A DNA stretch of 36,828 nt. Source: Bacteroidales bacterium UBA1756 (GTDB taxonomy: Bacteria > Bacteroidota > Bacteroidia > Bacteroidales > WCHB1-69). The translations under genes were made by a program, and so were the position numbers. How positions within the stretch are numbered: the first letter of the stretch is position 1; the number at the start of each line of letters is the position of its first letter. The stretch covers positions 1-36,828 of the forward strand of contig DCHI01000001.1 in the NCBI GenBank assembly GCA_002314795.1. Direction: 5' to 3'. Positions 32,706 through 36,828 of the stretch are shown piece after piece. The notes beneath the pieces are model-generated. The model saw nothing but the letters and a program-made list of their open reading frames with translations. It was not told the origin of the DNA and did no database searches.

Positions 32706-34004
32706 ATGATGTATAATCCAGAAATTGAGTATCAACCGCGTCACGTCATTAAAGCGTTTCAAGAGGAAAAGTTAAGAACGCATCTTCTTTATTTGAAGAC
32801 CCATTCTCCTTTTTACAAACAATTGTTTGAAAGAGAACATATTGACATTGAGAAAATTAAGACGTTGGAGGATTTGCAGTTGATCCCGTTCACCACAAAA
32901 GAAAATCTTCAACTACACAATGAGGAGTTTTTTTGTGTGGAAAAAAGTCGGATTGCGGACTACATCACCACGTCGGGAACGTTGAGTGACCCGACGACGT
33001 TTGCTATGACGGCTCACGACCTCGACCGATTGGCCTACAACGAGGCCATCTCGTTTACTTGCGCCGACGGAAAACAGGGCGAAATTTATCAGTTGATGAC
33101 CACCATTGACAAGCGTTTTATGGCGGGATTGGCCTATTTTATGGGCGTGATGAAGATGGGTGGCAGTGTCATTCGGGTTGGAAACGGGATTCCGGAACTG
33201 CAATGGGACACCATCCAGCGTCTGAAACCCGACGCCATCATTTGTGTCCCTTCCTTTATTTTGAAAATCATCCAGTACGCCGAAAAAAACGGAATCGATT
33301 ATCGTAATTCTTCTATCAAAAAAGCCGTTTGTATTGGCGAAAATCTTCGTAATCAGGACTTTTCATTCAATTTGTTGGGGACTCGCATTCGTGAAAAGTG
33401 GGACATTGACCTCTATTCCACGTATGCTTCCACGGAAATGGGAACCTCGTTTTGTGAGTGTGGTGCTGGACAAGGCGGCCATCATCATCCCGAACTTATT
33501 ATCTGTGAGTTAGTTGACGAAAAAGGGAACGTCGTTCCGGAAGGGGAGGAGGGCGAACTGACGGTGACGACGTTAGGGGTGGAAGGAATGCCGCTGCTTC
33601 GTTTCCGTACGGGTGACATTGCGCGTTTCCATTATGAACCCTGCCGCTGCGGGCGTACCACGATGAGAATCAGTCCCATCATTGGGCGTAAAAACCAGAT
33701 GATTAAGTTGAAAGGCACAACGTTATATCCCGCCGCCATCTTCGATGTCCTTGATAATGTGGAATATGTAGAAAATTACTATGTCCAAGTCTCTTCTAAC
33801 GAAATCGGAACCGATGCCGTGACGGTGGTCGTTGGTTGTATGGGGCTGTCGGAAGAGGCGATGACGAAGGATTTGAAAGACCGGTTTCGTGCCAAGTTGC
33901 GCGTGGCGCCCGACATCCGTTTTGATACACCGGAAGCCATTCGTAAAATCACGATGCCGGAAATGAAACGCAAACCAGTGAAATTCATAGATAATAGAAA
34001 ATAG
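32706..34004 (+). CDS. PaaK-like AMP-forming acyl ligase
   Basis: 432 residues; starting ATG ATG at 32706. An adenylating enzyme of the phenylacetate-CoA ligase family: P-loop-like YITTSGTLSDPTT (86-98), YASTEMG (240-246) and RTGDIA (301-306). Two cysteine clusters, FCECGAGQGGHHHPE (C250, C252, H259/H260) and EPCRCGRT (C313, C315), look like the zinc site known in PaaK relatives of Bacteroidota. It would activate an aryl acid, such as p-coumarate, for the carrier protein. The following gene begins directly after its stop codon. The substrate and whether the acceptor is CoA or ACP are inferred. Confidence 0.88.
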   Translation: MMYNPEIEYQPRHVIKAFQEEKLRTHLLYLKTHSPFYKQLFEREHIDIEKIKTLEDLQLIPFTTKENLQLHNEEFFCVEKSRIADYITTSGTLSDPTTFAMTAHDLDRLAYNEAISFTCADGKQGEIYQLMTTIDKRFMAGLAYFMGVMKMGGSVIRVGNGIPELQWDTIQRLKPDAIICVPSFILKIIQYAEKNGIDYRNSSIKKAVCIGENLRNQDFSFNLLGTRIREKWDIDLYSTYASTEMGTSFCECGAGQGGHHHPELIICELVDEKGNVVPEGEEGELTVTTLGVEGMPLLRFRTGDIARFHYEPCRCGRTTMRISPIIGRKNQMIKLKGTTLYPAAIFDVLDNVEYVENYYVQVSSNEIGTDAVTVVVGCMGLSEEAMTKDLKDRFRAKLRVAPDIRFDTPEAIRKITMPEMKRKPVKFIDNRK

Positions 34005-35135
34005 ATGTTGCAAGATTTCAGTGACTTACAACCTTATTCGGACGTTGACGTTTCCGTGGTAATACCTCGGATTGTTCACAGCCCGTATCTGCCGGCCATT
34101 TCAAGTTACCTTTTCCCCGGGAAATCTGTCGAGGAACTGCAAACTAATCTCTCAGATTGCAAAAGCATTCTTGATTTCCAAACAAAAGTGATGTATCCGG
34201 CCATCCGTTCCATCATTACGAAAACATCTGCTGGCCTTTCTTCCAGCGGTTTTGAAATGTTGAAAGATGGAAGAAGCCGAATGTTCGTTTCCAACCACCG
34301 AGACATTATGCTCGATGCAGCCATTTTGCAAATCCTATTGAGTGAAAACGGTTTGGATACTTCCGAGATTACGTTCGGTAGCAATTTGATGCAAGGGGAA
34401 CTGGTCATTGACATTGGTAAGATGAACAAAATGTTTCGTATTATGCGAAAGGGAATGATGAAGGATTTTTATCAGAATTCCATCCGCGTTTCTTCTTATA
34501 TGCGATATGTCCTTCTGGAAAAAAAACAGTCCGTTTGGATTGCCCAAAGAAATGGACGTACGAAGGACGGGGCCGACCAGACCGATATGGCCGTCTTGAA
34601 AATGTTTGCTTTGGGAAGTCAGAAAGAGTTCTATGAAAATATGAAGGAACTGAATATCACGCCGATAGTCATTTCGTACGAGTATGAACCTTGCGATTTT
34701 TTGAAAACGCAGGAGGCGTTCATCTCTCGTTATCAAAGCTACGAAAAGGAACCGGGCGAGGATTTGAATAGCATTCTTTCGGGAATCCGACAGCGTAAGG
34801 GACACATCCATTTTGCTGTTACGGAAATGATTTCTGAAGAAGAACTCCACGCTTGTAATCAATTGGATAGAAATAAAAAGTTTCAACAATTGGCAAAAAT
34901 TATTGATAGACGAATCTATTCCAATTATCGGCTTTGGCCAACCAATTATATTGCGTACGATATTCTGTACCAATCATATAAGTATAGAGAATTTTATACG
35001 GAAGCCGAAAAATCTGATTTCTTGGTTTATATGAATGAGGGCCTAAAAGGGTTGGTCGGAGACGAATCGGAACTCCGAGACATCTTTTTGGAAATATATG
35101 CCAATCCGGTCATCAATGTCAAGGAGTTGCATTAG
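34005..35135 (+). CDS. phospholipid-type (PlsB/PlsC-like) acyltransferase
   Basis: 376 residues. The acyl-transfer motif is FVSNHRDIMLDAA with H98 and D104 (HX5D; D100 is another candidate), the form seen in a Bacteroidota family annotated as acyl-glycerol-phosphate acyltransferases. A later block SVWIAQRNGRTKDGADQT corresponds to the PEGTRS-type motif. It has no strong transmembrane helix. It is the last gene of the second block and ends 39 bases before a bidirectional terminator. With the LpxL-like enzyme at 13477 and the domain at 28264, it is the third acyltransferase of the pathway. Confidence 0.82.
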   Translation: MLQDFSDLQPYSDVDVSVVIPRIVHSPYLPAISSYLFPGKSVEELQTNLSDCKSILDFQTKVMYPAIRSIITKTSAGLSSSGFEMLKDGRSRMFVSNHRDIMLDAAILQILLSENGLDTSEITFGSNLMQGELVIDIGKMNKMFRIMRKGMMKDFYQNSIRVSSYMRYVLLEKKQSVWIAQRNGRTKDGADQTDMAVLKMFALGSQKEFYENMKELNITPIVISYEYEPCDFLKTQEAFISRYQSYEKEPGEDLNSILSGIRQRKGHIHFAVTEMISEEELHACNQLDRNKKFQQLAKIIDRRIYSNYRLWPTNYIAYDILYQSYKYREFYTEAEKSDFLVYMNEGLKGLVGDESELRDIFLEIYANPVINVKELH

Positions 35136-35171
35136 CTTTTAGTACACATTATATATATATGTATTAGGCAC

Positions 35172-35210
35172 AAAAAAAGCGTTCTTGATGAAAATCAGGA
35201 ACGCTTTTCG
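35172..35210. terminator. bidirectional terminator ending the second APE block
   Basis: Arms 35175-35189 and 35194-35208 form a 15-base-pair stem (one G-T pair) with a GAAA tetraloop. T residues follow on the plus strand and seven A precede the stem, so it also works for the minus-strand gene at 35230. Confidence 0.9.
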
Positions 35211-35229
35211 TTTTATTGGTTAGTAAAGT

Positions 35230-36636
35230 CTATCGAACGATGCTGACTTTGGAGGAAGAAACCTTGTTTCCGTTGACGGCTTTCACAATGTAAAGACCTT
35301 CGGAAAGTTTGCTGACGTTGATGGTTTCGTTTGCAGAAGCGGCTTCGATGGAAATCACTTCGCGGCCCAGCATATCAAAAATGGAAACCTGTGCACCGGC
35401 AGCGTTGTCCAACGTGATGGCTTCGGTGGCCGGGTTCGGCTGGATGCTCAAAGAACCATTTTCGCTTTCGCTGATGCCGATGGGTTCTGGTTCACGGAGA
35501 ACTATGCAGTACGTATTGTTCGACAAGTTAGTGTCGGAAGCATTGTACTCGGGAGTGCTGGTATAGGTGATGTTGAGACAGAGATCAATAGGAAAGTCAA
35601 TTCCGTACTCTTCTTTAATCATTTCCCACTCGCTTGGTGTGTCGGGGTCTTCTTCGCTACGTGCGAATCCGAGGATTGCAAAAGGACCAAATCTCCAACC
35701 ATAGTTTACTTGTATTGTATCAAGCTCTCTCAGTGTATCATTGATAAAGTAAAGAGGAGTTTCCAAATCTTCACTTTCCAAGTAAATGGCGCGCGTAAAC
35801 ATACCTACTGCTGAATCAATTCCTTTGTTGAAAGCACCACCATAGAAATACAATGAATCAACAAATTCGTCAATTACCAATTCGGTGATAGCATCTGGAT
35901 TGTCTTCTGTTGCATCCGGATCATAAATTTCGGCGTACCAGTCGCAGTGAGGAACGTAAGGAGTACTATCTCTATAATATACAGAAAGATTCCAAGGATC
36001 GTGTTCGGCAACGGTAGCATTTTGATATGCCCAAGCCGGATTGCCGGCGGTGTAATAATAGTGGTGGAAACCTTCAGCATATTCCGGCCAATAGGCGAAG
36101 TTGACGTTGGCGCAGTTGGGGTCGTGGTCGCCCAAGCCCATACAGCTTCTGTTGGCACAATAAATACCGATGGTTACGTTGTCGGTCGGATTGACGGTGA
36201 AAGGAGTGGTCAATGTTACAAGCTGGACACCTGCTTCGGCACCTGCCTCTGAAGGATTGTAATTCTGGGTTGCTGCCAAGGTGCCGGGGTTGAAATCGGT
36301 ACCGCTGATGGATGAACCCGTGTAGATTCTAATTACAAAATCATTGTCAAGTGTGAAAGGATCTCCAGTGTAACTCGAGATGTTTTCACTCGGAATGTAA
36401 TAGAAGCGAACTTTTTCCAACGTGGATGTTTCCGTAAATGTGCCGGCGGGAATGAAAATCTGGTATTCACTTTCAGCAGCTTGTACGTGTACATAACCGC
36501 TCTGGAAATACCAACCAATCCAGTTGCTTCTGTCTTGTTCTGGGCCTGCCGGTACGCCGGTGACCGTGTACTTGTTTTGGCCAAAGACTACGGCAACCAT
36601 AGTTATAGCCATCAAAAGGGTAAATAACTTTTTCAT
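35230..36636 (-). CDS. secreted protein with type IX sorting domain, function unknown
   Basis: 468 residues. A signal peptide (1-20, ending VVFGQ) is followed by a beta-rich N-terminal region (about 25-220) with several tryptophan and tyrosine pairs, a middle part rich in acidic residues, and a C-terminal type A T9SS sorting domain: LSIQPNPATEAITLD and LSEGLYIVKAVNG, ending SSSKVSIVR. It is predicted to be secreted or surface-anchored by the type IX system. No catalytic motif or named domain is recognised in the middle. A TATATTTG promoter box lies 36 bases upstream on its strand. It is convergent with the APE genes and not obviously related to them. Confidence 0.82.
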   Translation of the reverse strand: MKKLFTLLMAITMVAVVFGQNKYTVTGVPAGPEQDRSNWIGWYFQSGYVHVQAAESEYQIFIPAGTFTETSTLEKVRFYYIPSENISSYTGDPFTLDNDFVIRIYTGSSISGTDFNPGTLAATQNYNPSEAGAEAGVQLVTLTTPFTVNPTDNVTIGIYCANRSCMGLGDHDPNCANVNFAYWPEYAEGFHHYYYTAGNPAWAYQNATVAEHDPWNLSVYYRDSTPYVPHCDWYAEIYDPDATEDNPDAITELVIDEFVDSLYFYGGAFNKGIDSAVGMFTRAIYLESEDLETPLYFINDTLRELDTIQVNYGWRFGPFAILGFARSEEDPDTPSEWEMIKEEYGIDFPIDLCLNITYTSTPEYNASDTNLSNNTYCIVLREPEPIGISESENGSLSIQPNPATEAITLDNAAGAQVSIFDMLGREVISIEAASANETINVSKLSEGLYIVKAVNGNKVSSSKVSIVR

Positions 36637-36671
36637 AATGTTTAATTTGGTGAATAATAAATTTGAGGGCG

Positions 36672-36679
36672 CAAATATA
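36672..36679 (-). promoter_or_regulatory. promoter box of the 35230-36636 gene
   Basis: The minus strand reads TATATTTG followed by C, exact -7 match, 36 bases before the ATG at 36636. The rest of the window, to 36828, shows no further feature. Confidence 0.5.
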
Positions 36680-36828
36680 CAATAATTTTTATTTGTATAA
36701 ATGACGTTTTTCAGTAATTTCTAAACGCTTCGTTTGGACTTTAGACTTTCGACTTATAGTTAGCCATTCTCTGTTTCTTCGTTTACCCTCCACGAATTGC
36801 ACCTCATCCTGTAGTGCAGCGTTCTCCC

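Noticed and set aside
9641..35135. Complete flexirubin or dialkylresorcinol cluster
   Set aside because: No DarA-like or DarB-like gene is present. The genes fit the polyene half of flexirubin or an aryl polyene, so only the APE-type call is made.
1..36828. Insertion sequences, prophage or integrase-bounded element
   Set aside because: No transposase, integrase, phage gene or terminal inverted repeat was seen, although a tRNA gene beside the second block is a common integration site.

Overview
The window is chromosomal DNA from a member of the Bacteroidota, most likely the Bacteroidales or a related order. Four things point there: (i) secreted proteins with C-terminal type IX secretion (Por) sorting domains (195-2273 and 35230-36636); (ii) -7 promoter boxes of the form TAnnTTTG upstream of most transcription units, and few Shine-Dalgarno sequences; (iii) the gene order DUF4271 - hemD - rnpA - yidD, which is familiar from this phylum; (iv) lineage-typical long forms of urocanate hydratase and ribosomal protein S16. 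The genus cannot be told from the sequence alone.

Layout. 1-2273: the start of a truncated minus-strand gene, then a secreted glycine-rich protein. 2511-7422: a LytM/LysM murein hydrolase, then the run DUF4271, hemD, rnpA, yidD and an S41 processing peptidase. 7506-9513: htpG, preceded by a sequence that matches the sigma-54 -24/-12 consensus exactly. 9641-15462: first half of an aryl-polyene-type (APE) pathway: a tyrosine-type MIO ammonia-lyase, ketoreductase, ketosynthase, ACP, LpxL-like acyltransferase and O-methyltransferase. 15533-21073: housekeeping genes: a small lipoprotein, thrS, hutU, rpsP and tRNA-Arg(ACG). A heptamer tandem repeat lies just after hutU. 21421-35135: second half of the APE pathway, 13 tightly packed plus-strand genes: ApeP-like dehydratase, thioesterase, a ketosynthase fused to a ketosynthase-like domain, ACP, ketosynthase, Cys-less chain-length-factor-like protein, EamA-type small membrane protein, ApeI/FabZ-like dehydratase, family 2 glycosyltransferase, a 1180-residue MMPL transporter/acyltransferase fusion, secreted esterase, PaaK-like ligase and a phospholipid-type acyltransferase. 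35230-36636: another secreted protein with a sorting domain.

How the pathway could work (inference from families). The lyase deaminates tyrosine to p-coumarate. The PaaK-like ligase activates the aryl acid and passes it to an ACP. The ketosynthase/chain-length-factor pair extends it, and the ketoreductase and two hotdog dehydratases leave each unit as a conjugated double bond. The methyltransferase modifies the aryl head. The three acyltransferase domains, the glycosyltransferase, the EamA protein and the MMPL transporter would join the polyene to a lipid or glycolipid and move it to the outer membrane. DarA/DarB-type dialkylresorcinol genes are absent, so an APE lipid is a better guess than a complete flexirubin. 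No phosphopantetheinyl transferase and no LolA-like carrier are seen in the window.

Most notable points: the split of the pathway around housekeeping genes, the domain fusions at 22465-24249 and 28264-31806, the secreted esterase inside the biosynthetic operon, the sigma-54-like htpG promoter with its palindrome, and the 14-copy GTAAGAA repeat between the hutU stop codon and its terminator.
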